The translations under genes and the position numbers were made by a program. A stretch of DNA of 64,000 nucleotides. Origin: Cupriavidus pauculus (GTDB taxonomy: Bacteria; Pseudomonadota; Gammaproteobacteria; Burkholderiales; Burkholderiaceae). Location: the NCBI RefSeq assembly GCF_008801835.1, contig NZ_VZOW01000023.1, positions 23,790 through 87,789 on the forward strand, written 5' to 3'. Each line of letters starts with the position of its first letter. Positions within the stretch are counted from its first letter, which is position 1. The notes below the pieces were generated by a model. It ran no database searches. It worked only from the letters and a program-made list of their open reading frames with translations, and was not told where the DNA came from. Positions 45,356 through 53,728 of the stretch are shown piece by piece.

Positions 45356-46459
45356 ATGGACTTGAGCATTCCAAATCCCGTGGCCGACGCGACTCAGCAG
45401 GCCGGCGGCCACACCGGCGGACAGCCGCTGGAAATCGATGCGCTGATCGTGGGCGCGGGCCCCGTCGGCCTGTTCCAGGTCTTTGAACTGGGTCTGCTCG
45501 AAATCAAGGCCCACGTGATCGACTCGCTCAAGGTCGTCGGCGGCCAATGCGTGGAGTTGTATCCGGACAAGCCGATCTACGACATTCCCGCCGTGCCTAT
45601 CTGCACGGGCCAGGAACTGACCGACAACCTGCTCAAGCAGATCGAACCGTTCTCGCCCACGTTCCACCTGGGCCAGGAAGTCAGCGTCGTGGAACGCCGC
45701 GAAGACGGCCGTTTCTTTGTCGAAACGTCGCTCGGAACCCGCTTCATTACCAAGACCATCTTCATCGCCGCCGGCGTGGGTTCGTTCCAGCCGCGTACGG
45801 TCAAGGTGGAAGGCATCGACAAGTTCGACGGCAAGCAGTTGTTCTACCGCGTCAAGGATCCGAGCCGCTTCCACGGCCGCAACCTGGTGATCGTGGGCGG
45901 CGGCGACTCGGCGCTGGACTGGACGCTGGATCTGGTGGGCAAGGCCGAATCGGTCGTGCTGATTCACCGCCGCGACGGTTTCCGCGCCGCACCGGCCTCG
46001 GTGGCCAAGATGCGCGAACTGTGCGAGCAAATGGAAATGCAATTCATGGTCGGCCAGATCGGCGGCTATGAGGAAAAAGACGGCGTGCTGACCGAGATCA
46101 AGGTCACCGGCGGCGACGGCGTGACGCGCCGCATGCCCGTGGACGACCTGCTGGTGTTCTTCGGCCTGTCGCCGAAGCTGGGCCCGATCGCCGAATGGGG
46201 CCTGGATCTGGAACGCAAGCAGATCAAGGTGGATACCGAGAAGTTCGAGACGAACATCCCAGGCATCTTCGCGGTGGGCGACATCAACACCTATCCGGGC
46301 AAGAAGAAGCTGATCCTGTCGGGCTTCCACGAGGCTGCGCTGGCAGCGTTCGGCGCTGCGCCGTACATCTTCCCGGACAAGAAGATCCACATGCAATACA
46401 CGACGACCTCGCCGAAGCTGCACAAGGTGCTGGGCGTCGAAACGCCGGTGTTCGACTGA
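45356..46459 (+). CDS. Ferredoxin--NADP reductase, thioredoxin-reductase-like type
   Basis: A 367-residue FAD/NADPH enzyme of the bacterial type-2 FNR family (like Bacillus YumC). It has the FAD motif LIVGAGPVGLFQVFEL, the NADPH motif VIVGGGDSALDWTL and the C-terminal FAD site FAVGDINTYPGKKK. The redox-active CxxC of thioredoxin reductase is absent, which separates it from TrxB. The ATG at 45356 follows CAGGACGAAT. Its neighbour FdxA is the likely partner. Confidence 0.92.
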   Translation: MDLSIPNPVADATQQAGGHTGGQPLEIDALIVGAGPVGLFQVFELGLLEIKAHVIDSLKVVGGQCVELYPDKPIYDIPAVPICTGQELTDNLLKQIEPFSPTFHLGQEVSVVERREDGRFFVETSLGTRFITKTIFIAAGVGSFQPRTVKVEGIDKFDGKQLFYRVKDPSRFHGRNLVIVGGGDSALDWTLDLVGKAESVVLIHRRDGFRAAPASVAKMRELCEQMEMQFMVGQIGGYEEKDGVLTEIKVTGGDGVTRRMPVDDLLVFFGLSPKLGPIAEWGLDLERKQIKVDTEKFETNIPGIFAVGDINTYPGKKKLILSGFHEAALAAFGAAPYIFPDKKIHMQYTTTSPKLHKVLGVETPVFD

Positions 46460-46476
46460 TACTTCGAGCGCCATCG

Positions 46477-46508
46477 CAAAAAAACCGCCACACGGCGGTT
46501 TTTTTGTT
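46477..46508 (+). terminator. Intrinsic terminator of the ferredoxin reductase gene
   Basis: A run of A, AACCGCC pairing with GGCGGTT around a 4-base loop, then seven Ts, about 20 bases after the stop. Confidence 0.85.
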
Positions 46509-46535
46509 TGCATAAATCAAAAAGCTGGCTATAAT
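46507..46535 (+). promoter_or_regulatory. Promoter-like sequence upstream of the tRNA-Asn promoter
   Basis: TTTGCA (46507-46512) and a perfect TATAAT (46530-46535) are separated by 17 bases. No gene starts between it and the tRNA-Asn promoter 120 bases further on, so it may make a longer tRNA precursor or a small RNA. Confidence 0.5.
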
Positions 46536-46657
46536 GCGGCCTCGCTGACAAACACGGCAACCAAGCAAAAGGCGGAAACGCCCACTGCCGGCCGGTTTCG
46601 AGGCGAACCAGAGTTCCGATGACAACCTGCTAACGAAAACAAAACGTTAAAAAGTTG

Positions 46658-46687
46658 TTGACGAAACGAAGAGAAGCTGGTTATAAT
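46658..46687 (+). promoter_or_regulatory. Sigma-70 promoter of tRNA-Asn
   Basis: TTGACG (46658-46663) and TATAAT (46682-46687) with an 18-base spacer. The tRNA 5' end at 46703 is 15 bases beyond the -10. Confidence 0.8.
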
Positions 46688-46702
46688 TTCTTTCTCAGCT
46701 GT

Positions 46703-46778
46703 TCCCCGATAGCTCAGTCGGTAGAGCGCCGGACTGTTAATCCGTAGGTCCCTGGTTCGAGCCCAGGTCGGGGAGCCA
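46703..46778 (+). tRNA. tRNA-Asn (anticodon GTT)
   Basis: A 76-base cloverleaf: TCCCCGATAGCTCAG at the 5' end, anticodon GTT in CTGTTAA, variable region AGGTC, T-arm GGTTCGAGCC, acceptor complement TCGGGGA, discriminator G and encoded CCA. The strong terminator at 46787-46824 follows directly. Confidence 0.97.
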
Positions 46779-46786
46779 ACCGATAG

Positions 46787-46824
46787 AAGCAAAAGGCCGA
46801 TGCGAAAGCATCGGCCTTTTGCTT
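46787..46824 (+). terminator. Intrinsic terminator after tRNA-Asn
   Basis: A 17-bp perfect stem (AAGCAAAAGGCCGATGC and its complement) with a GAAA tetraloop and a T-rich 3' arm, 8 bases after the tRNA CCA end. Confidence 0.9.
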
Positions 46825-47386
46825 TTCCGGAATCGCTTTTCAAGCCACGCCGTCGCTTCCCTCTTCGACAGCCTGCGCGAGCCTCGGACGGCCGCACACG
46901 ATCTCAAGGGCGTCACGAACTTGATTCGCCCTCGCCCCGCCCCCCGCTGACACGCTGCGCGAAGGTCGAGAAAAGCGCCGTCGGCCACCCACGCTATGCC
47001 CACCGCATCACAGTTCGCGATGCAGATGCCGTGGCACCCCGACGCTAAATTTGGCGACTCGCGCGCACATTATTTGGTGTATCATCTCGGATTGCCCTGA
47101 ATAGCTTGACTCCCGCCCGGTATACCTGTAAAAGCTTACCGGCGTATTTCTTGCGCAATATCATGGAAACAGGTAGCGCCAAGTTTTTACCTACGTAGGA
47201 AAATTTGGCCCATCACCCCTGACACTGGCAGTACGGATTTCGGTCCATGCAGGTTCGCGGGGGCGCACCGCGGCGTTCGCCGCAGCGTGCAATACCACCG
47301 TCACGAAAGGCTCCGGAGCCCGACGCGGCGATGTTTCCCCCCGTATGAACCCTCCGCCCTTGGGCGGTATTTCCTGAAGGACTGAA
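46825..47386. other. Gene-free region upstream of rpsU
   Basis: About 560 bases without a supportable gene. It contains TTGACT at 47106-47111 with a weak TAAAAG 17 bases on, a GTATAC hexamer at 47120-47125 inside that spacer, and a GC hairpin CCGCCC-TT-GGGCGG at 47354-47367 some 20 bases before the rpsU start. Confidence 0.5.
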
Positions 47387-47599
47387 TTGACTAAGATCGT
47401 TCTGAAACCGGGTGAGCCCGTTGAAGTTGCAATGCGTCGTTTCCGTCGCGCCATTCTGCAGACTGGCCTGATCGTGGAACTGAAGAGCCGCACCGCCTAC
47501 GAAAAGCCGACGACTGAGCGCAAGCGCAAGAAGAAGGCTGCCGAGGCCCGCCTGCGCAAGCGTCTGCGCATGCAAATGCTGCCGAAGAAGCTCTACTGA
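47387..47599 (+). CDS. rpsU: 30S ribosomal protein S21
   Basis: A 70-residue basic protein (TKIVLKPGEPVEVAMRRF ... RMQMLPKKLY) that is clearly S21, which acts in initiation of translation. The start is a TTG at 47387, with GAAGGA five bases before it; no in-frame ATG precedes the conserved N-terminus. A rare start plus the GC hairpin just upstream suggests controlled translation. It stands alone, not with dnaG or rpoD. Confidence 0.95.
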   Translation: MTKIVLKPGEPVEVAMRRFRRAILQTGLIVELKSRTAYEKPTTERKRKKKAAEARLRKRLRMQMLPKKLY

Positions 47600-47613
47600 T
47601 TCGCGCATTGCCC

Positions 47614-47648
47614 CAAAAAAACCGCCAGCATGCTGGCGGTTTTTTTTC
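47614..47648 (+). terminator. Intrinsic terminator of rpsU
   Basis: A run of A, ACCGCCAGCA pairing with TGCTGGCGGT with no loop spacer, then eight Ts, 15 bases after the stop. The A/T runs allow action in both directions, so it may also end lysE transcription from the right. Confidence 0.9.
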
Positions 47649-47685
47649 GTCCCGACGCGCTCCAACGCCGTCGATGCGTCAAGCC

Positions 47686-48303
47686 TCAGGCCCGCGTGGC
47701 AATCAGTGCGCCCGCGCCGATCAGCGTAAGACCACCGGCGCGCTGCACATTCGCCTGTGCACGCCGGGAAGTCAGCCGCGTCGCCAGAGAGCGCGCCAAC
47801 ATCGCGTACACCATGGCATTTGCCGTCGCCAAGACGACGAAGGTGGGGATCAGCACGATCGCTTGCGGCCAGAATGCCAGCTTTGCGTCGATGAATTGCG
47901 GCACGAACGCCACAAAGAACACGATGCTCTTCGGATTCAGTGCGGTCACCAGCCAGGCCTTGGCAAAGCGCTGCGAGCCGCTGCCGGCTTGCGCCGCCAT
48001 CTCGGACGATCTGGCCGCGCCAGCCGTGCGCAGCGTTTGCACGCCCAGATAAACCAGATAGGCGGCGCCAGCCCACTTGAGCGCCGTAAATAACGTGGCA
48101 GAGGCCGCCAGCACGGCGCCGAGGCCGACCATCGACAACGTGAAGGCAGTCAGGTCGCCCGCGGCCACACCGGCCACCGTCGCGTAGGCGCTGCGGCCGC
48201 GATGCGCCAGTGCGTCGCCGATGACCAGCAGGATGGTCGGGCCGGGAATGATCAGCAGAACTACGCTGGTCAGGACGAATGCAATCCAGTGTTCGAAAGA
48301 CAT
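47686..48303 (-). CDS. LysE/RhtB family amino-acid exporter
   Basis: A 205-residue membrane protein of the LysE superfamily. The N-terminal VLLIIPGPTILLVIGDALAHRG carries the typical PGP motif, and about six membrane segments follow. Such proteins export amino acids or homoserine lactones; the substrate is not evident. It is divergent from nodI, with 166 bases between starts. Confidence 0.88.
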   Translation of the reverse strand: MSFEHWIAFVLTSVVLLIIPGPTILLVIGDALAHRGRSAYATVAGVAAGDLTAFTLSMVGLGAVLAASATLFTALKWAGAAYLVYLGVQTLRTAGAARSSEMAAQAGSGSQRFAKAWLVTALNPKSIVFFVAFVPQFIDAKLAFWPQAIVLIPTFVVLATANAMVYAMLARSLATRLTSRRAQANVQRAGGLTLIGAGALIATRA

Positions 48304-48469
48304 TGCCGCTCCTCAACGTGTCGTCGCAAAAAGTAGAGAGTACGCCTATCCCGGATCCACCGCGGGAATTCGCCCCGGCCTCCCAATGGAATTGTCTTGC
48401 CGCGCTGCGGCAACAATGCGCCGCGCGATGCCCTGCATAATGGCGCATATCGCCTTCAGGGACGCTGCC

Positions 48470-49381
48470 TTGACTGCCATCCTCCAAATGCGCAATGTGC
48501 GCAAGCTTTACGGCGACCAGCTCGTCGTGGACAACCTCGATCTCGAAGTCCAGCCTGGCCAGTGCTATGGCCTGCTGGGGCCGAACGGCGCGGGAAAGAC
48601 CACCACCCTGCGCATGCTGCTGGGGCTCACGACACCGGCCTCGGGCACTTTGATGCTGTGCGGCGAGCCGATTCCCCAGCGGGCGCCGCAGGCGCGTATG
48701 CGTGTCGGCGTGGTGCCGCAGTTCGATAACCTCGACCCCGATTTTTCGGTCATCGAAAACCTGCGCATTTTCGGCCGCTACTTCGGTCTGTCGTCGGCCG
48801 AAATCGCCCGGCGCGTTCCCAAGCTGCTCGAATTTGCACGGCTCGAAAACCGCGCCGAGGCGCAGGTGCGCGACCTTTCCGGCGGCATGCGCCGACGATT
48901 GACCGTAGCGCGAGCGTTGATCAACGACCCCGACCTGCTGGTGATGGATGAACCCACCACCGGTCTGGATCCGCAAGCGCGCCATCTGATCTGGGAGCGT
49001 CTGAAATCGCTGCTGGCGGCGGGCAAGACGATTTTGCTGACCACGCATTTCATGGAAGAAGCGGAACGGCTCTGCAACTATCTTTGCGTCATCGATGCGG
49101 GCCGCAAGATCGCCGAGGGCAAGCCGCACGAACTGATCGACCGCGAAATCGGCTGCGATGTGGTGGAGGTCTACGGCGACGAACTGGGACCGCTGCGGGA
49201 TTCGTTGACACCACTGGCCGACCGCTGCGAGATGCGCGGCGAAACCTTGTTCTGTTACGTGCGCCAACCCGATGCACTGCTCGCCGCGTTGCACGGCAAG
49301 GGTGGCGTGCGCTACCTGCACCGCCCCGCCAACCTTGAGGACGTGTTCCTCAAGCTGACCGGCCGCGAAATGAGAGACTGA
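48470..49381 (+). CDS. nodI: NodI-type ABC exporter ATP-binding protein
   Basis: A 303-residue ABC ATPase: Walker A LGPNGAGKTTT, signature LSGGMRRRLTVARA, Walker B LLVMDEPTTGLDP and the H-loop LLTTHFMEE. It resembles rhizobial NodI and its free-living betaproteobacterial relatives. I start at the TTG at 48470 because AGGGA lies seven bases upstream and it gives the family N-terminus TAILQMRNVRKLYGD; an ATG at 48440 lacks a ribosome site. nodJ begins two bases after its stop. There are no nodulation genes nearby, so it is not evidence of symbiosis. Confidence 0.9.
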   Translation: MTAILQMRNVRKLYGDQLVVDNLDLEVQPGQCYGLLGPNGAGKTTTLRMLLGLTTPASGTLMLCGEPIPQRAPQARMRVGVVPQFDNLDPDFSVIENLRIFGRYFGLSSAEIARRVPKLLEFARLENRAEAQVRDLSGGMRRRLTVARALINDPDLLVMDEPTTGLDPQARHLIWERLKSLLAAGKTILLTTHFMEEAERLCNYLCVIDAGRKIAEGKPHELIDREIGCDVVEVYGDELGPLRDSLTPLADRCEMRGETLFCYVRQPDALLAALHGKGGVRYLHRPANLEDVFLKLTGREMRD

Positions 49382-49382
49382 G

Positions 49383-50240
49383 ATGAGCGAACAGGATCCG
49401 CAAAAATCCGAGGTTGCGATGCCGGCCGACGGCACCGCCGCGATACCTCGGCGCGAACACTATCCGCAACCGTTGCTGCCGCGCAATGCCCGCAACTGGA
49501 TGATGGTCTGGTACCGGAACTTCATGGTCTGGAAGAAACTGGCCATTCCGTCGATGATCGGCAATCTGGCCGATCCGATGATCTACCTGTTCGGTCTGGG
49601 TCTCGGGCTCGGCCTGCTGGTCGGCCAGGTGCATGGCGTGTCCTACATCGCGTTCCTGGCAGCCGGCACCACCGCGTCCAGCGTGATGATGTCGGCCAGT
49701 TTCGAATCGATGTACTCGGCGTTCTCGCGCATGCACGTGCAGCGTACCTGGGAAGCGATCATGCACGCGCCGCTCACGCTCGGCGATGTGGTACTGGGAG
49801 AAATCCTGTGGGCCGCCAGCAAGGCCGTGCTGTCAGGTGCGGCGATCATGCTGGTGGCCGGGCTGCTCGGCTACGCGCACTTTCCTGGCGCGCTTGCGGC
49901 GCTGCCGGTCATCGGCCTGGCCGGCATCGCGTTTGCAAGCCTGGCGATGATCGTCACCGCGCTGGCGCCCAACTACGACTTTTTCATGTTCTACCAGACG
50001 CTGGTGATCACGCCGATGTTGCTGCTTTCAGGCGTGTTCTTTCCGCTGGAGCAATTGCCGCAGGCCGCGCAAAAGGCCACGCAAGTACTGCCGCTGGCGC
50101 ATGCCGTGGCGCTGATACGTCCGTTGATGTTGGGCCGACCGGTGGAAAATGCCGCACTGCATGTCGCGGTGCTTGCCGCATACGCGGCCGTGGCGCTGGT
50201 GGTGGCGCTGATACTGTTGCGCAGGCGATTGCTGCGCTGA
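49383..50240 (+). CDS. nodJ: NodJ-type ABC exporter permease
   Basis: A 285-residue ABC-2 type permease with about six membrane helices after a ~45-residue cytoplasmic N-terminus, and the family motif LLSGVFFPLEQLPQAAQ. It partners NodI, encoded immediately upstream. The pair probably exports a lipid-linked or polysaccharide-type molecule, but the substrate is unknown outside rhizobia. Confidence 0.9.
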   Translation: MSEQDPQKSEVAMPADGTAAIPRREHYPQPLLPRNARNWMMVWYRNFMVWKKLAIPSMIGNLADPMIYLFGLGLGLGLLVGQVHGVSYIAFLAAGTTASSVMMSASFESMYSAFSRMHVQRTWEAIMHAPLTLGDVVLGEILWAASKAVLSGAAIMLVAGLLGYAHFPGALAALPVIGLAGIAFASLAMIVTALAPNYDFFMFYQTLVITPMLLLSGVFFPLEQLPQAAQKATQVLPLAHAVALIRPLMLGRPVENAALHVAVLAAYAAVALVVALILLRRRLLR

Positions 50241-50285
50241 GGAAGCCGCCCGCTCCCACCGTCGGGAAACGGGCGGATCAAACGC

Positions 50286-51494
50286 TTACTGGCCGAGACC
50301 GCGCAGCAGGTCCGCCTTCAGGTCGTCGACCGATTCCAGGCCAACAGCAAGGCGGATCAGCCCTTCGGTGATACCTGCGGCGGCCTTCGCCTCCGGTGCC
50401 ACGCGGCCATGCGTGGTGGTGTACGGATGCGTGATGGTCGTGCGCGTATCGCCGAGGTTGCCGGTGATCGAGCACAACCTGGTGTTGTCGATTACACGCC
50501 AGGCGTTGGCGCGCATTTGCTCCGGCGTGGCCCCCTTGAGTTCGAACGAGACGATCGCCCCGCCACCGCTTTGCTGGCGCTGCGCGACGTCGTACTGCGG
50601 ATGCGACTTCAGCGCCGGATGGAACACGCGGTTCACGGCCGGATGCGACTCCAGGAATTCCGCGATCGCCAGCGCGCTTTGCGAATGCCGCTCCATGCGG
50701 ATCGCCAGCGTCTCCATGCCCTTGAGCATCACCCACGCATTGAAGGCCGACAGCGTGGGCCCGGCCGTGCGTACGAACGGGAAGACCTTGCCCATGATGA
50801 AGTCGTGCTTGCCCAGCACGGCGCCGCCGAGCACGCGGCCCTGGCCATCAATGTGCTTGGTGGCCGAATGCACGACCACATCGGCGCCAAACTTGATCGG
50901 CTGTTGCAGCGCAGGCGAGCAGAAACAGTTGTCGACCACCAGCACCGCGCCAGCGTTATGCGCGATATCGGCGATGGCCGCGATATCGGACACTTCGGTC
51001 AGCGGATTCGACGGCGTTTCCAGGAAGAACAGCTTGGTATTGGGCTTCACGGCCGCACGCCACGCCGACAGGTCGCCGCCGTCGACATAGGTCGTCTCCA
51101 CGCCGAACTTGGCGAGGATCGTGTTGAACAGCGTCATCGTCGAGCCGAAGATCGAGCGCGAGCTGACCAGGTGATCACCGGACTGCAGCGAGGCCAACGC
51201 CACCGACAGGATCGCGCTCATGCCCGACGCCGTGGCCATGCACGCCTGCGCGCCTTCCAGCGCAGCCAGGCGCGACTGGAACATCGACACGGTGGGGTTG
51301 GTGAAACGCGAGTACGTGTAGCCCTCTTCCGAGTTGGCAAAGCGCTCGGCGGCCTCGGCGGCGTTGTTGAAGCAGAAGCTCGAGGTCAGGTACATCGCCT
51401 CGGAGTGCTCCATGAATTCGCCGGTGCGCAAGGTGCCGGCGCGCACGCCGAGGGTGTCGATGCCGTAGGACTCGGGATTGAACGGTTCGCTCAT
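50286..51494 (-). CDS. metZ: O-succinylhomoserine sulfhydrylase
   Basis: MetZ makes homocysteine directly from O-succinylhomoserine and sulfide. The 402-residue Cys/Met-metabolism PLP enzyme has the PLP lysine in VVHSATKHIDGQGR and the conserved YTYSRFTNPTV and SGMSAI motifs. MetZ, rather than MetB or MetY, fits the N-terminal GVRAGTLRTGEFMEHSEAM, but assignment within the family is from memory. The ATG is at 51494, 31 bases after purF. Confidence 0.88.
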   Translation of the reverse strand: MSEPFNPESYGIDTLGVRAGTLRTGEFMEHSEAMYLTSSFCFNNAAEAAERFANSEEGYTYSRFTNPTVSMFQSRLAALEGAQACMATASGMSAILSVALASLQSGDHLVSSRSIFGSTMTLFNTILAKFGVETTYVDGGDLSAWRAAVKPNTKLFFLETPSNPLTEVSDIAAIADIAHNAGAVLVVDNCFCSPALQQPIKFGADVVVHSATKHIDGQGRVLGGAVLGKHDFIMGKVFPFVRTAGPTLSAFNAWVMLKGMETLAIRMERHSQSALAIAEFLESHPAVNRVFHPALKSHPQYDVAQRQQSGGGAIVSFELKGATPEQMRANAWRVIDNTRLCSITGNLGDTRTTITHPYTTTHGRVAPEAKAAAGITEGLIRLAVGLESVDDLKADLLRGLGQ

Positions 51495-51525
51495 GCTGCT
51501 GTGCTGCCCCAATGGTTGGTTGTCG

Positions 51526-53058
51526 TTATTCGTTGCCGCCCGAGCGTTGCAAGTGCAGTTGCGAACGTTCCGTCTCGCCGCCGCTGGTGCCTTCGCGGTC
51601 GGCCTGGCTGCGCGCCGTTTCCAGCCGATCCAGGTACGCCTCGTCGATATCGCCGGTGATGTACTTGCCATCGAAGCACGACGCATCGAAATCGCGCAGC
51701 TTCGGGTTGATGTCGCGCACGGCCTGCTTCATCGCCTCGACATCCTGATACACGAGTTGGTCGGCGCCGATCATGCGCGCCACTTCCTCGTCGGTGCGGC
51801 CATGGGCAACCAGCTCGGCACGCGTGGGCATGTCGATGCCGTACACGTTCGGGAATTTCACGGGCGGCGCGGCCGATGCGAAGATCACCTTCTTGGCGCC
51901 GGCGTCGCGGGCCATCTGCACGATTTCGAACGACGTGGTGCCACGCACGATCGAATCGTCGACGATCAGCACATTCTTGCCCTTGAACTCGACGCCCATG
52001 GCGTTCAGCTTCTGGCGCACCGACTTCTTGCGCACCGCCTGGCCCGGCATGATGAAGGTGCGGCCAACATAGCGGTTCTTGAAAAAGCCCTCGCGATACG
52101 GCACGCCCAGCGCGCGTGCCACCTGCATCGCAGCGGGGCGGCTCGAATCGGGAATCGGCATCACCACGTCGATATCGCCGGCCGGCACTTCGCGGCGGAT
52201 CTTCTCCGCGAGGTAATCGCCCATGCGCAGCCGCGCATCGTAGACGGGCACTCCGTCGATACACGAATCGGGACGCGCCAGATAGACATATTCGAAGATG
52301 CAAGGCGTCAGTTGCGGATTTTCCGCGCACTGCTTGCTGTGCAGCTTGCCGTCCAGATCGACGAAGATTGCCTCGCCGGGCTCCACGTCGCGCTCCATCT
52401 TGTAGCCCATGCCTTCCAGGGCCACCGATTCCGAGGCAATCAGGTATTCCTTGCCGGTCGGCGTATCGATGCTGCCGATGCACAGCGGACGGATGCCGAA
52501 CGGGTCGCGCACCGCCAGCAGGCCCGACCCGGCGATCTGCGCGGTGATCGCATACGCGCCCTTGACGCGGCGATGCATGCCGGACACCGCCTTGAAAATC
52601 GCTTCGGCGTCGAGCGTCTGGCCGTTGCTGCCGCGCTGCAATTCGTCGGCCAGCACATTGAGCAGCACTTCCGAATCCGAGTGCGTGTTGATGTGGCGGC
52701 GATCGCGGCGGAACATTTCTTCGCGCAACTGCTCGGAATTGGTCAGGTTGCCGTTGTGCGCCAGGATGATGCCGTATGGTGCGTTCACGTAGAACGGCTG
52801 GGCTTCTTCCTCGCTCGATGCCGATCCGGCCGTCGGATAACGCACCTGGCCAATACCCGAATTGCCGGGCAGGCTGCGCATGTTGCGCGTGCGGAACACA
52901 TCGCGCACCAGGCCGTTGGCCTTGTGCATGTGGAAGGTGCTGCCGTTGGCCGTGGCGATGCCGGCTGCATCCTGTCCGCGGTGTTGCAACAGCAGCAGGC
53001 TGTCATAAATGAGTTGGTTGACAGGGCTGGTGGAAACCACGCCGACGATACCGCACAT
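51526..53058 (-). CDS. purF: Amidophosphoribosyltransferase
   Basis: PurF catalyses the first committed step of purine synthesis, from PRPP and glutamine. The 510-residue protein starts MCGIVGVVSTS, so Cys2 becomes the N-terminal nucleophile without a propeptide, and has the PRPP motif VLIVDDSIVRGTTS. It follows cvpA by 115 bases, the conserved cvpA-purF order. Confidence 0.96.
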   Translation of the reverse strand: MCGIVGVVSTSPVNQLIYDSLLLLQHRGQDAAGIATANGSTFHMHKANGLVRDVFRTRNMRSLPGNSGIGQVRYPTAGSASSEEEAQPFYVNAPYGIILAHNGNLTNSEQLREEMFRRDRRHINTHSDSEVLLNVLADELQRGSNGQTLDAEAIFKAVSGMHRRVKGAYAITAQIAGSGLLAVRDPFGIRPLCIGSIDTPTGKEYLIASESVALEGMGYKMERDVEPGEAIFVDLDGKLHSKQCAENPQLTPCIFEYVYLARPDSCIDGVPVYDARLRMGDYLAEKIRREVPAGDIDVVMPIPDSSRPAAMQVARALGVPYREGFFKNRYVGRTFIMPGQAVRKKSVRQKLNAMGVEFKGKNVLIVDDSIVRGTTSFEIVQMARDAGAKKVIFASAAPPVKFPNVYGIDMPTRAELVAHGRTDEEVARMIGADQLVYQDVEAMKQAVRDINPKLRDFDASCFDGKYITGDIDEAYLDRLETARSQADREGTSGGETERSQLHLQRSGGNE

Positions 53059-53173
53059 GCCGAACTCCCAGGAAAGGCAATTAATTCAGGGGCGCTGATC
53101 CGTCATGGGCGCGACGGGACCTGCGTTGATACTGCGCCGCAAGCGCGCGTTGTGCAAACGCTCGCGTCTTGGA

Positions 53174-53671
53174 TTATGTCTTCACATACTTGGCCAGGTC
53201 GGGCGGCAGCCATTGCCGCAACGCATCCATCGCCTGCACTACATAGGTACGCGACACCGCGTCACGCCAGAATGGTTCTTCCGGCAGCTTTGTCAGCCCG
53301 GCCAGCACCACGACAAGCATCACGATCAGCACGCCTCGCGCGAGCCCGAACACCAGACCCAGCCCGCGATCGGCCGGCTTCAGCCCGGTGGTTTCCAGCA
53401 ACTGCCCCAGCACTGCGCCGGCCAGCGCCGATACGATCCATGTGCCGAAAAAGACGGTCAGGAAACCCAGCGCACTGCGCGCCAGGGCGCCGCCCGGCAA
53501 CGATTCGGGCATCCACTGCGCGGCGATGCCGCCAAAGTGGTAGGCCAGCACAAACGCCACCACCCATCCCACCAGCGCCAGCACTTCGCGCACCAGGCCT
53601 CGCAATACACCAACCAGCGCCGACGCCACCAGGATGAAGGCGACACCGTAATCGAAAAAAGTAAAAGCCAT
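53174..53671 (-). CDS. cvpA: CvpA family membrane protein
   Basis: A 165-residue inner-membrane protein with four predicted helices (first FFDYGVAFILVASALVGVL, second VLALVGWVVAFVLAY). CvpA is needed for colicin V production in E. coli and for envelope robustness elsewhere. Position between dedD and purF supports the assignment. Confidence 0.92.
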   Translation of the reverse strand: MAFTFFDYGVAFILVASALVGVLRGLVREVLALVGWVVAFVLAYHFGGIAAQWMPESLPGGALARSALGFLTVFFGTWIVSALAGAVLGQLLETTGLKPADRGLGLVFGLARGVLIVMLVVVLAGLTKLPEEPFWRDAVSRTYVVQAMDALRQWLPPDLAKYVKT

Positions 53672-53728
53672 GCGCGCGACGTCAATCCCTGTCAGATGGG
53701 GGCAAATTCCCGCCCTGCAATTGCGGCG

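Noticed and set aside
46800..47048. An 82-residue frame after tRNA-Asn
   Set aside because: It begins inside the tRNA terminator stem and has no support.
48221..48469. Upstream extension of nodI to 48221
   Set aside because: It would run through the divergent lysE start region; the ribosome site and family N-terminus support the TTG at 48470.
47213..49435. A 740-residue minus-strand frame across rpsU, lysE and nodI
   Set aside because: It crosses three recognised genes and a strong terminator; no conserved motif.
48470..50240. Nodulation island
   Set aside because: nodI/nodJ-like genes alone, without nodABC or nif genes, are ordinary in free-living relatives.
50246..50276. Hairpin between nodJ and metZ as a terminator
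   Set aside because: A 7-bp GC stem exists, but there is no T-run on either strand.
51478..53637. A 719-residue plus-strand open frame opposite purF and metZ
   Set aside because: Shadow of purF; low-complexity His/Arg/Ala composition typical of antisense frames.
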